The notes beneath the pieces are model-generated. The model was not told the origin of the DNA, did no database searches, and saw only the letters and a program-made list of their open reading frames with translations. 64,000 bases of DNA. Origin: Acanthochlamys bracteata (taxonomy: Eukaryota; Streptophyta; Magnoliopsida; Pandanales; Velloziaceae). Both the position numbers and the translations under genes were made by a program. The stretch is taken from positions 5,682,001 through 5,746,000 of the forward strand of contig CM034141.1 in NCBI GenBank assembly GCA_019914995.1, read 5' to 3'. Shown piece after piece: positions 37,301 to 48,588 of this stretch; the first letter of the stretch is position 1, and each line of letters starts with the position of its first letter.

Positions 37301-39534
37301 CTGAACTTAGTTTCAAAAACTCACTTTCTACCAATTAAACATACCTTTATATAACAATAATTCTAAACAAATACTTTATAGCTAGGACTGCAATTATGGT
37401 GTTCTTGTTAACAAGGCTCCCAATCACAATTCATGTATTCCCTCCATACATGACCAACTACTATTCAAGGAAGCTAGAATAACATCAAACGGCTATATAA
37501 GGTGCTACAGAGATCTTGGCAGAAAATAATTATTATAACTAAACGAAGTGAATCCAAGTGAAATTCAATGTTGGGACTGAAGCATCCACTAATTCGTAAT
37601 GGAGCTCACATTGTTGATCTTTGCCTTCACTAGGGAACTTAAACTCCAAAGTGTATTAGCACAGCACTAGTCTTTTAACTTCAGTGAAGACGACAATTAT
37701 GGTTAATAAGACCTCTTAAAACCCCTCTTAAAAAAGTGCCTTCTTCAGTAAAGAACGGCAGATAGTCCAAACTACTGTGGTAAGATTTTCCTCTAAAATG
37801 TGTTTCCCTACTTCGCTGAATATTAGATCTCTCAAGAATAGCATATTTACACCTTAGGATCTGAACAAGTGGCTACAAACACTTCAAAATAATCACTTTG
37901 GGTTTCCTTCTCGAATAGCATTAGCATCTTTAGAGAGCACAAATTTCTCAAGAGTGAAACGATCTTCTTGATCTCTTATTTTAGAAATTAAGCAGTAATT
38001 ACAGAAATTTGACAACATGGCAGCAATAACTAGCAAAATAAGGAAAATAGGCTTGAGTTAGTAAATGTTGAGCTAACAAGGATGGCTCTTTCAACTTACT
38101 AAGTCCATCCAAGTTGACAACATAATGAATGTCAAACACAAAGAGTTATTGATAAGTTTCTAATAACAAATGTACAATGAAAAGAGGAAGCATATGAAAA
38201 AAAGACAATGAAGCGCCATATTTGTTGGTTTAGTTGAATACAACATAACAAGCTTGTTGTATTCAAAGTATCTAACCTCTTACACAAGTGCAATCCAGAC
38301 CAATAATTTCCCTACTGAGCAGAACAAGAAAAGCTGTAGAAACAAATGGGTAGGATAGAAACCTTTTTGCTAAGTATGCACATTTAGACAAGACAAACAC
38401 CAATCTCAGGTAAACCAAAGAGTAAAGCATGTAATCATACTCAAACACAAAAACATTGTCTTTACTAGATTCTCTCTAACTTCAAGCTCAATACAAAAAG
38501 TTGAAGGAGATCATTTAAAAAAAAAAGATAAAATATTGGCTTGGGATAGGGTAACTTTCAAAGATTAAAAAAACTTTTTACCAGTCCTTGCATCCCTCAC
38601 ATTGGACCATCAGGTCATCTGGGTTATATGGCATCTCACATTTGCAATACCTACCATGAGAGGAACTTCACTAAGTCGCAACAAATTAAGAAAGACTTAT
38701 AAGGAGGTAACAAGCTATGAATTAGACTTGAGGTCTTACACAGCAACACGATCAGGAGTGAACCCTCCGGTAGCCGCCTTGTACTCGAACCGACAAAAGT
38801 AGTCCTCAGCACCCACATTCTCAAGCTTGGTGTAGTTCTTAAAAGAGTGAACGATGCACTTGCCCTCAATGGTGTGAGCACTCTGGAGATCATAGTGGTC
38901 AGACAGGAACAACTCCTTGGCACCGTGAAACTGCCTTCGGCCACCAATGGACTCCTCGGGTCGGTAATACCACCGAACCCTCACCTTCACATTATTACGA
39001 TGATCAGCTTCAATCTTCTCAACTCGGGCCACATACGGCGGCTTCTCCGAGTCCGATGGCCGCATCAGTACACAGTCACCAGCTGTCAAACCACAGAACC
39101 AGCTAAGCAACAACAGCAACTGCTAGACAAAATCACTCTACAAACTTAGAAAGCTGCAAAATTTAATCTTCAATCATTAGTCACTTTTACTCCAATTAAT
39201 CTCCTGCCATGCATTTGAGTACCAATTTATTTGAAAAAATTAAACAAATTAGAGCTCCATAATTAGTTCAAAATCAACAAAATGTCTGAGATTTGTTGAA
39301 GTGAACATTATTTAGAACAGATTCAACTCCTATAATCACTAAACTCGTTATATTTATCTTTCCACACAAAAAAACAAAAGATTAACAAAAAAATTAGAGG
39401 AAAAAAAAAAAGAAGAAGAGAAAGATTATAGTTATGAAGAGATAGTGAAGAAGAAGAATACGTCGGACAACTTTGTTGGTGCCCTTGATGGTGTAACAAT
39501 CGAGGTCTTTCTTGCCAGGTTTGGTCTTGGCCAT
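34304..39534 (-). CDS. EBS: EBS-type BAH-PHD histone reader
   Basis: Five coding exons: 39462-39534, 38740-39082, 38582-38650, 35883-36021, 34304-34330, giving 216 aa in continuous frame. Residues 1-24 start [18 protein letters not shown]. The BAH domain follows ([60 protein letters not shown]). The PHD finger has the C4HC3 pattern ([37 protein letters not shown]). The tail is IETKRRKR, a short basic nuclear-signal-like end. Arabidopsis EBS (234 aa) and its paralogue SHL read histone H3 methylation and repress flowering; this protein is nearer EBS (NKVVR, CKDWFHP, KRRKR tail). It is somewhat shorter because the N-terminal RPKK-type insert is missing. Intron 3 is long (36022-38581) and holds two MITEs. 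A decayed copy of exon 1 lies at 43930-44295. Confidence 0.95.
36496..36843. mobile_element. MITE family A, copy A2
   Basis: A 348-bp element with ends GGATGTGTTTCAAATG and TGAATTGAAACACGTCC (near inverted repeats), flanked by TTA at 36493-36495 and 36844-36846. It shares the interior with copy A1. It sits inside EBS intron 3. Confidence 0.8.
37180..37345. mobile_element. Short inverted-repeat element (family C)
   Basis: Begins GGGTGTGTTTTAATTG and ends CAATTAAACATACC, nearly reverse complementary, with TTA or TTTA at the flanks. The interior (cagtttcactgaac, aactcactttctacc) resembles the element at 62576-62781. Non-coding. Confidence 0.55.
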
Positions 39535-40855
39535 CAGATAAATCTCTCGATCTTCTCTCTCTCTCTCTATTTTGATTTTGGATTTTCTGATTTGATTTGA
39601 TTGATGAGATTTACACGAGTTGAATTTGATTAAGGAGAGGAACAGATCAAACAACGAGGGTTTTATTTTGAAAACCCTACTTCTTGTTTCTTCTACCCCT
39701 TCAGAGGAAGAAATTGAAGATTTGGGAAGAAAAACAGAAAATGGTAGAGAGGAGAGAAGGAGCTTTTTTTTTTCGGTTGTGTGGGCTTTTGCTAATCAGG
39801 TCTAACAAGTTCCTAATGAAGAGAAGCAGCAGCTAACCTGCAATATTAATGCTAACATACATACATCAATCATTCCATTATTATGGTATGCGGTTTCGTT
39901 TACATGGTATGCCGCTATGGTCATGCATAGCCAAATTGTGATCATTATCATCATCATTTAAACAATAATTTAGAAGAAAATAAATAGAAAATATAGAAAA
40001 GTTGAAGCCCTTAGGTCTATTAAATATATAGAGAGAGAGAGATTCTAGAACGTTCCTAATATATTTAAATTTACTTTTATTAATATCTATTATACAATTG
40101 TCTTTAGGTAAATGTTAAGAATTTAATAATAACTAACAACAAAATTGCCTGCAACTTCCAAAATGAATGTATGATGGTGGCTCAGCATGCATGCCTGAAT
40201 CACTATTCATCGTTGCTATGCACAAAGCATTTATTTAAACCATTGGTCTTCTTCCAGCCTACGAGCATATTTACAGTAATTATTATTTTTAAATTTAAAT
40301 TTTCAAATTTAATCTTAAATTAATAATTAAAAATAAAAAAAATACTCACAAACATCTCGTATCATTCATTATCATCAACTAACAGAAACTTCAATCAAAA
40401 TAGATATATTTTACTACAATATTACAAGTTAGATTAACCTTCTACTATAATCTAATAGGAAATTCTGAATTAACCTAGGTAAAAGTATTCCATACAAAAC
40501 GATCGAATTCAATAGAAAAATCGAAGAAACAAGCACAAGAAGAATGACCTATCCATCAACCATCATTTCAGTGGCACGGTGAAATAGTTGACCCTGGTTG
40601 CCTCCGGGTAACAGTTTAAACAAGCCTATCACTATGCCATCACTGAATCTTGTCTCTATAAATTCCAATTATACACATATCATACAAATCTTCCTGGTTG
40701 AAGATTATCCATTCCAAAAAACAAACTCTTCACCTGAGTCTCAAAATGCCCAAAACCCCTTCAGATATAACACCTCAGCTATGTAGCAAAACCAAGGAGA
40801 GTTGACTTCATTTGGATGATCCTAACCCAGCAGCACCAATAATTACACTGCAATT
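39535..40855. other. EBS 5' flank and PP2A copy 1 3' flank
   Basis: About 39535-39850 is the 5'UTR and proximal promoter of the EBS-type gene (reading leftward), CT-rich on the coding strand. About 40570-40855 is the 3'UTR of PP2A copy 1; it matches 45380-45614 beside copy 2. The middle is AT-rich with no gene. Confidence 0.6.
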
Positions 40856-43800
40856 TCAAGTGCCAACTGCAGTATGAGGGCTTGCTGTAGCAAAGCTAAG
40901 GGAGGAGACAATCCGAGAGACAAGAACAGCCTCATTGCTGGCGGCTCGGGATGCAGCAACTTCCTCAAGACGCTTCCAGGTTAGTTCTCGTTTACGTTGG
41001 ACCTCCTTCTCATTTGCATCGTCCTCCTGAAAATGTTGCAAACACTGCTCAAACAACTCTTGATCAGCCTCCACGAATAGCTTTCTAACATTCAGGGTTA
41101 GACTTTGTACAGCTGTATTCCAGTGGCCACTGGTATTTTTCTCCAATGCGGGGAAAACAATAGGCAATATGACCTTCCTGTTCTGTGTTATGAGATTTCT
41201 GATATGATCATTGTTCCATAGGAATAAAGTCCGTTCTGCGACCTGCAAGGTATTTAATAAAAAAAATTAGTTGTCAGTCTGAGCCAAATACTCTTCTTCT
41301 GCCCTCAAGCCAGTAACGTAGATAGAACTTTTATAAGAAACAACAAAATCTCGATATCTGAAACTGAGACCACAGTATTTTAGACTCCTGAATACCTCAA
41401 CCTACAATTTCAGATACCACAGTATTTTAGACTCCTGAATACCTCAACCTACAATCTTGCACTCCTTAAAAAAATATTGCTCAGCAGATATCTTCATCCT
41501 AGCAGATATAAAAAGCCATCATAAATGGTTCAGCAAAGCAAGGTGTGGTGAACATCATACATCCTATTGTGTCAATCAAAGATACACAAAATAAAGAAGA
41601 GCCTTGTTTGAAGCTCATGCATCTCACGACATGCATACAGCTCCATATATTGTATTTCAAAATTTGTTCATGGAAGATCCTCAAAGCCATATTATTCTAA
41701 ATGTTACATTCACAAAAACAAAAGAAGATGAAGGGCTATAGCAGCCTTTAGGAAAAGACCAGCAGAAAGTTGAAGTAAAGAAAACAAAGGAAGAAGCTAA
41801 TCAACTATCAGAAGACCAGCTTTCCTCTTCTCTTTTCCTTTCACTAGTCTTTAACTCCTGTGTATTGCATAGGACTTTTGTTTATGAATAAGCGTAAGAT
41901 TTTACATACTTGTACAAAAATGAGCCTTGTACTACAAATCTTCATGCTCAAACATGATATCAATAGTGGTAGAACCTTCTTAAGTGTAAATCTTTTGGAT
42001 TTTGTTTTTCTTTATATAGATCATCACAGTACAATCTTTATCTGTTCACCTAATAATAATAGTATAATAAAAGGTATTGAAGTCAAAATATACATATAAA
42101 ATATGTTTGTACAAATGCAAGAAAAAAGTTTAAAATAAGTATTTAAAAATCTTGTTTTTCTTTAGAAAAATGAGAATGCAACAACATTTTGCGCCACATT
42201 GTTGCATTCTTCATGGCTTAGAGGTGATTGTTGCCTTCTCCTTTCGTAATAGAAACTAAAGATTTTATCACAACCTAACAAGGCGGTGAAATAATATTTT
42301 CCTTCTTCTCATCTCTGTTCTCTCCATTTCTTTTCTTTACCTTTTTTCCCCCTTAACTTTCTTTCAAAGTAAACATATCCTAAAGTTAAAACCTTCACTG
42401 AAGACGCTAGATTACAGGCAGGCAAGCAAAACCATCAAATTAGAAATTAATGTTCATATAATTACCATAGCACGTGTATGAGAATTTTGAAGCATTATTT
42501 CAAGTGGGATATAAGGTTGTTCTACACCTGTTTATATATAGTCAAAACATGAAACTCGTATGAGTAACGGACATGCAGCATTTTAAAAAATATTTTTCAG
42601 AATTTTAATAAAAAGTTTTCTCTCTTTCCTAATCTTCTACCTAAAAGGCTAAACCTAGCATTGTATCTATGTGTAAAGAATATGCCTCTATGAGGAGCAA
42701 ACATGTACGGTTAAAAATGATAACGATACAAGACAATGACACAAATTAAGTAACCCAAAAAATATATACCTGAAAATGCGAGCTGTTAAGACACCGTCCA
42801 ATCTGCCGGAAAAGAGGGACCATGCACCTCTGGAACTCCGGAGGCTGAGTCAACTCAAGCACCTCTTCAAGTTCCCCAATGAAAAGCACCTCCTTCGAGC
42901 TGTTGGTTAGAGGCCAGTACTTCAACAAGCCTCTAACAACAAAATCTGCAAGCTTGGCATCCTTCTCAACAAATTGTGTGATACAGTAGGAAAGCTGTGG
43001 GTGGTATGCAGCTGCACATTTTGGTTTGTGCAGAGGAATCAATGCACGGACCAAGAACAGCTTATGTTCTTCCTTCAGTGGCAACGCGAACCCATTAATC
43101 ACGCTGCCTAGCACTTCCAACAGCTCTGCAATTCCATTGTGCTTCTCTGTCTCAAATATAAACCTATAGAATATATTGTTTATCGTTTTCCGTATAAATG
43201 GCCGGTGAACCATGAATTTCCCATACACTCTATGCAGTATAGTCTTCAAGAACTCTCTTTCCCTTGAATCTTCTGAATCGAACAAGTCGAGCAAGCGAAG
43301 AACAAACGAGTGATCGATGTATCGCTTCGCGATCTTGGCATCTGTCTCCGGCGAGGTAATTAACCGAAGGAAGAAATCATATACGAGCTGAAGGTGAGGC
43401 CACGCGGGATCGGCGGCGGAGAATTCTTCATCCTCTTCAGCAATTACTGGAGATTCTAAGCTAGTCGAAGGTTTCGAAGAAGGAAGAGGGCGGAAAATGT
43501 TAGCCGCGATCATGCGAGCTGCAGCTTGAATTGAAGCTTCTGAGAATTTTCCCGGAGAATGATTCGAAGAAGAAGAAACGAAATCAGAGAGTTCCAGAAG
43601 AGTTTGCCGCTTGATTTCCTTCGCATGAGAATCGCGAGAGGGATCGCCGGAGAAATCGAACACTTGAGAGCAAAGTGATAGTTTGCGAATGAATAGGGAG
43701 GGTTTCTCCGGTGCTGGAACATCACGGAAGCTTGGGAGAAGTTCACCGGCAGAAGTAATAGACGGAGGCGGTGGCGGTGGAGGACGACGGTGGTTCTCGG

Positions 43801-43858
43801 CGGAGTCGGTCTTCGATGAGGGTTTTTTGGGAAGACGGCCGAAAATTTGCTTGATCAT
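40856..43858 (-). CDS. PP2A regulatory subunit B' (B56), tandem copy 1
   Basis: Two coding exons, 42770-43858 (363 codons) and 40856-41242 (128 codons plus stop), give 491 aa. The N-terminus [16 protein letters not shown] and a Pro-rich stretch are variable. From about residue 145 it is a standard B56 HEAT-repeat solenoid: [66 protein letters not shown]' subunits direct the PP2A catalytic/scaffold dimer to substrates. The intron position (SSHFQ|VAERT) is the same in the tandem copy. The C-terminus ends [16 protein letters not shown]. Its 5' flank is interrupted about 55-100 bp upstream by a relic of EBS exon 1, so its promoter differs from that of copy 2. I do not assign an Arabidopsis isoform. 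Confidence 0.95.
41370..41455 (-). repeat. 47-bp tandem repeat in the PP2A copy 1 intron
   Basis: A stretch starting CCACAGTATTTTAGACTCC occurs twice, at 41370-41408 and 41417-41455, separated by eight bases (47-bp period). The intron of copy 2 has only one version, near 46140-46180, so the repeat arose after the gene duplication or was lost from copy 2. Confidence 0.8.
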
Positions 43859-43912
43859 TGTTCGTCAACAACAATTATAACAATAAATCTTGAGAAAAAA
43901 AATTCAACAACA

Positions 43913-44017
43913 TCAAGATTGAAGAAGAAGTAGAAGAAGATTTCGTCGGACAACTTTGTTGGTGCACTTGATGGTGTAAGAACAGAGATCTTTCTCGCCA
44001 GGTTTGGTCTTGGTCAT
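43913..44017 (-). other. Upstream ORF derived from the EBS exon-1 relic
   Basis: The relic keeps an ATG (44015-44017) and reads MTKTKPGEKDLCSYTIK..., through the former splice site, to TGA at 43913-43915: 34 codons. It ends 54 nt before the PP2A copy 1 ATG on the same strand. If transcription starts in the copied EBS promoter it would be an upstream ORF in the PP2A leader. The frame is seen; use is inferred. Confidence 0.5.
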
Positions 44018-44295
44018 CAGGAAAATCTCTCGGTCTTCTCTCTCTATTTGATTTCTGATTTGATTTGATTGATGAGAATTAGATTACTGGAATTGAATTG
44101 ATAAAGGAGAGGAACAGATCAACAACAAGGGATTTAATTTGAAATGATTGTTGTTGTTCTTCTTCTTCTACTCCATAGGAAAGAAGGGAAATTTCCAGGG
44201 AGAAAAAGACGCACGAGAGAGAGGAGCGGTGTTGTGTGATGGTTTGTGTGGGCTTTCGGTAGTAAGGCTTACCAAGGTCCTGCAGTATTGCTGAT
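43930..44295 (-). pseudogene. Relic of EBS exon 1, 5'UTR and promoter
   Basis: This stretch matches 39445-39850, the first exon, 5'UTR and proximal promoter of the intact EBS-type gene, at an offset of about 4.48 kb. The first-exon peptide is recognisable (MTKTKPGEKDL versus [17 protein letters not shown] at the end). The splice donor is lost (C|GTATTC became C|GAAATC). No other EBS exon follows. It lies on the minus strand directly upstream of PP2A copy 1 and marks the junction of the tandem duplication. Confidence 0.85.
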
Positions 44296-45614
44296 TTTTT
44301 AAATAGATTTTTCAACTCTTTTTCATTTTATTTTTATTGGAAAAATATTATACATTTATTCTTACGACTTCAATTTATTATAAAGAGAAGTACGTGAGAA
44401 TATATATTATTTAATTATTTTTTAATAATTCATTTTGAATGCAAAATAATGCATCTTAAGCATTTTTTTTCATCGTTTAATCAGACAAAATCAAGCGATC
44501 ATAATTTATATTTTGTTTTTAGAAATTATATATTTATTCTCTACAGGTTCAATTTTGAATAAATACTTTTAAATATTCATCATATCCTTTGGATGTAAAA
44601 TCAAAGGCTTGATTTTTAAAGTTTTCTAGCACTCCTGCCACGACAAAATAAAGGAGAATTAGTTTATTCAAGCTAACTAACAAGCAGGTGTAGTTTTTTA
44701 TAAAGAAAAGTAAGTTTTTAAATAATTAGTTTTAAATAATAATATAAAAGCAAATTATCGGAAAAAGATATTTGAAAATAACTTCTTTCGAATATAAAAG
44801 AAACTCATAATGTTTGAGAGTTGGGTGTTTAGAAATTTTGTGAATATAAGAACTCTTTAATCATATTTGACATGATTTGTAGAAGCATTTTTTAGATTTT
44901 TCAACATAGAAATAGTCATGTACAGAATAATACACAATAATTTAAAATAAAACAATTATAAATTTTTTTTGAATTTTTTGAATAAAATTATTTTTTGTAG
45001 CTGCCTCAAACTATTAATTTAACTTTAATTCTAGATTCTATTTGCGGCATTCATATTTAAATAAAGTATTATTATGTACATTGTTTATTGGATAATTTTC
45101 TTGTAAGATTTTTCCTAATGTCCTTCTTCGCCAGGGTCTTGTTCATTTTTAGCTGCTGCTATTCGCTAAGTTATTGAAGTCTTTAGCCTGTTGAACATTT
45201 ATGTTGTACCTGAATCAAATTGCAAGATCAGGAAGACAATAAAATACAAAATGGTTTTCATAGCCAATATACTCTATTGTAAAATATAAATATAAAACAA
45301 CATCTACATCGATCGAAGCATGTATGCACCTGCAAAAGAAGCAGAAAATCCTATATGTTATAGTCTCTAATGGTCGACGGCCGGACCAATTCTGATAACT
45401 ACGGTTTAAACAAGCTTAAAACTACGTAGAACCACTGAACCTGGTATCTATAATAAGTTCTGATTATACACATATCATACATATCTTCCTAGTTGAAGAT
45501 TATCTATTCCAAAATAAACTGCTCACCTGCGAGTAGTATGTAGCAAAATCAAAGGAGATTTGGCTTCATTTGTATGACTATAACCGTGCAGCACCAGCAA
45601 CCACCAGTTTTATT
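44296..45614. other. AT-rich spacer and PP2A copy 2 3' flank
   Basis: No gene. About 45380-45614 matches the 3'UTR of copy 1. The rest is AT-rich and shows no clear similarity to the corresponding spacer at 39850-40570, apart from the part next to the EBS relic. Confidence 0.5.
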
Positions 45615-48588
45615 TCAAGTGCCAACCGCAGCATGAGGGCTTGCTGTAGCAAAGCTAAGGGAAGAGACGATCCGAGAGACAAGAACAGCCTCATTGCTGG
45701 AGGCTCGGGATGCAGCAACTTCCTCAATACGCTTCCAGGTTAGTTCTCGTTTACGTTGGACCTCTTTCTCATTTGCCTCGTCCTCCTGAAAACGTTGCAA
45801 ACACTGCTCAAACAACTCTTGATCAGCCTCCATGAATAGCTTCCTGATGTTCAGGGTTAGACTCTGTACAGCTGTATTCCAGTGGCCCCTGGTATTTTTC
45901 TCCAATGCGGGAAAAATAATTGGTAATATGACCTTCCTGTTCTGTGTTATGAGATTTCCGATATGATCATTGTTCCATAGGAATAAAGTCCTTTCTGCAA
46001 CCTACAAGTTGATTCAATCCAAAATGAATTGTCAGTTTGAGCCAATTAACCTTCTTTTATTCTGCCCTCAAGCCAGTGATGTGCATTCAATTTTAATATT
46101 ATTAAAGAAAACAACAAAAACTCAATATCTGAACCGAGAACACAGTATTTTGGTCTCCTGAATAACTCAACCTACAATTTTGCATTCACAAAATTAATGC
46201 TAAAACAATTTTGCTCAACAGTTACCTCCTTTCTAGCAGAAGAAAAAAGCCATGCATGATAGCGTTGGCAAAACAAAATGTGGTGAACATCGTACATCTT
46301 ATGTTTCAAAACACAGGTCCACAAAATAACAGAGCTTTGATCTTGGATTAAAGCGGTCATGCATCTCATCACATGCATGCAGCTCAATATATAGGATTTC
46401 AAATTTTGTCCATGGAATATACTAAAAGCCGTATAATTCTAAATGTTATATTCACCCCAAAAAAAGGCTATGCTGTCTTTAGGAAAAGACCAGCAGAAGG
46501 AAAAATTAAGTAATAGAAAATGAAAGAAGCAACTAAAGTATGGATTTCCAGCTTTCCTCTTTCATTTTTCTTTGTACTAGTCTTCAACTCCTTGGCATTG
46601 TATAGGTATGTATATGAATAATGCCTATGGTTTTACAAACTTGTACAAAATTTAGCCTTTTACTACAAATCTTCATGCTGAAAGCGGCTTCAAAAAGGGT
46701 AGAAGCTTTCTTAATTGGAACATCTAAATTGATTAAGCATTGAATTTTTTTCTTTTTATAGATCAAAGTACTATCTTTTTATCTGTTTTACCTAATATTA
46801 AGAGTATAATAAAAGGTATTAAAATATAAACATTGAAAACATTTTTTTAAAATGAAAAAATAAAGAAAATATTTTTTTAAAAAATCTATTTAAAAAAGGA
46901 GAATGCAACAATACTTTGCGCCATGTAATTGTTAGAATCTTCGTAGCGTAAAGGTGATTGTTGCCTTCTCCTTTCTTAATAGAAAATAAAGATTTTATCA
47001 CACCTAACAAGGTAGTGAAAATAATATTTCCCTTCTTCTCATTCTCTGGTCTTTCCTTTTCGTTTCTTTAGCCTATTTTTCCCCCTTAACTTTCTTGCGA
47101 ACAAAACATATCCTAATAGTAAAACTTTCTTTAAAGGTACAGAAATTGGCTAGATTACAAGCAAGCAAAACCATCTACTAGAAATTAATAGTTCATATAA
47201 TAACAATAGTAAGTATGTGAGAATTTTTAGCAGTGATCCAAGTGGATCTAATGTCATGCTAGACCTGTTTATATAGTCAAATAGATGAAACTATGAGGTA
47301 GCGGGTATGTAGTATCATAAGAAATATTTCTGAGGAAAAAGATAGTGGTTACTCTCTTTCCTCGTCTTCTACCTTAGACACTAAACCCTAGCATTAATTC
47401 TATGTGAAGAGTGCAACTTGTCTCTATACGGATCAAACATGTTCGGTAAGCAATGTGACGTGATACAAGACAATGATACAAATTAAATAACCCAAGATAT
47501 ACCTGAAAATGAGAGCTCTTAAGACACCGTCCAATCTGTTGGAAAAGTGGCACCATGCACCTCTGAAACTCCAGAGGTTGGATCACCTCAAGCACCTCTT
47601 CAAGTTCCGCAACGAAAAGCACCTCCTTTGAGCTGTTTGTTACAGGCCAATACTTCAACAAGCCTCTCACAACAATATCTGCAAGCTTGGCATCCTTCTC
47701 AACAAACTGCGTGATGCAGTAGGAAAGCTGTGGGTGGTATGAAGCTGCGCATTTTGGTTTGTGCAGTGGAATCAATGCTCGGACCAAGAACAGCTTATGT
47801 TCTTCCTTCAGTGGCAATGCAAACCCATTAATCACGCTGCCTAGCACCTCCAACAGCTCTGCAATTCCGTTGTGCTTCTCTATCTCAAACACAAACCTAT
47901 AGAATATACTGTTTATCGCGTTCCGTATAAATGGCCGGTGAACCATAAATTTCCCATACACTCTATGCAGTATAGTCTTCAAGAACTCTCTTTCCCTGGC
48001 ATCTTCTGAATCAAACAAGTCGAGCAAGCGAAGAACAAACGAGTGATCGATGTACCGCTTTGCGATCTTTGCATCTGTTTCCGGCGAGGTAATGAACCGA
48101 AGGAAGAAATCATAGACGAGCTGGAGGTGAGGCCACGAGGGATCAGAGGCAGAGAATTCTTCATCATCTTCAGCAATTACTAGAGATTCTAAGTTAGTCA
48201 AAGGTTTCGAAGAAGGAAGCGGGCGGAAAATGTTAGCCGCGATCATGCGAGATGCAGCTTGAATTGATGCTTCTGAAAATTTCCCCAGAGATTGATTCGA
48301 GGAAGTAGAAATGATATCAGAGAGTTCGAGAAGAGTTTGCCGCTTGATGTCCTTAGCATGAGAATCGAGAGACGGATCGCCGGAGAAATCGAATACTTGA
48401 GAGCAAAGCGATAGCTTGCGAATGAAGAGGGAGGGTTTCTCCGGTGCTGGAACGTCACGGAAGCTTGGGAGAAGTTCGCCGGCGGAATCAGAAGACGGGA
48501 GCGTCGGTGGTGGACGGCGGTGGTGCTCGCCGGAATCGGTCTTCGATGAGGGTTTTTTGGGAAGACGGCCAAAGATTTGCTTGATCAT
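45615..48588 (-). CDS. PP2A regulatory subunit B' (B56), tandem copy 2
   Basis: Two coding exons, 47503-48588 (362 codons) and 45615-46001 (128 codons plus stop), give 490 aa. It is highly similar to copy 1 over the whole length, with differences concentrated in the N-terminal 150 residues (Pro-rich stretch shortened; [12 protein letters not shown] for [12 protein letters not shown]). The B56 core is intact (KYIDHSF-type variants, [35 protein letters not shown]). The splice position and intron sequence match copy 1, so the duplication included the intron. Its upstream flank beyond 48640 is not shared with copy 1 and is probably the ancestral promoter. It would act as a substrate-targeting subunit of PP2A. 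Confidence 0.95.

Larger units (their letters stand above)
36022..38581 (-). other. Long intron 3 of the EBS-type gene
   Basis: A 2.56-kb intron separates the two halves of the PHD finger (DW and FHPSC). It contains family-A MITE A2 (36496-36843) and another inverted-repeat element (37180-37345). No coding exon was seen. Confidence 0.75.

Noticed and set aside
42178..42214. Hairpin in the PP2A copy 1 intron (GAATGCAACAA ... TTGTTGCATTC)
   Set aside because: Only an 11-bp stem; the copy 2 version is imperfect, and it has no element-like flanks or microRNA-like length.
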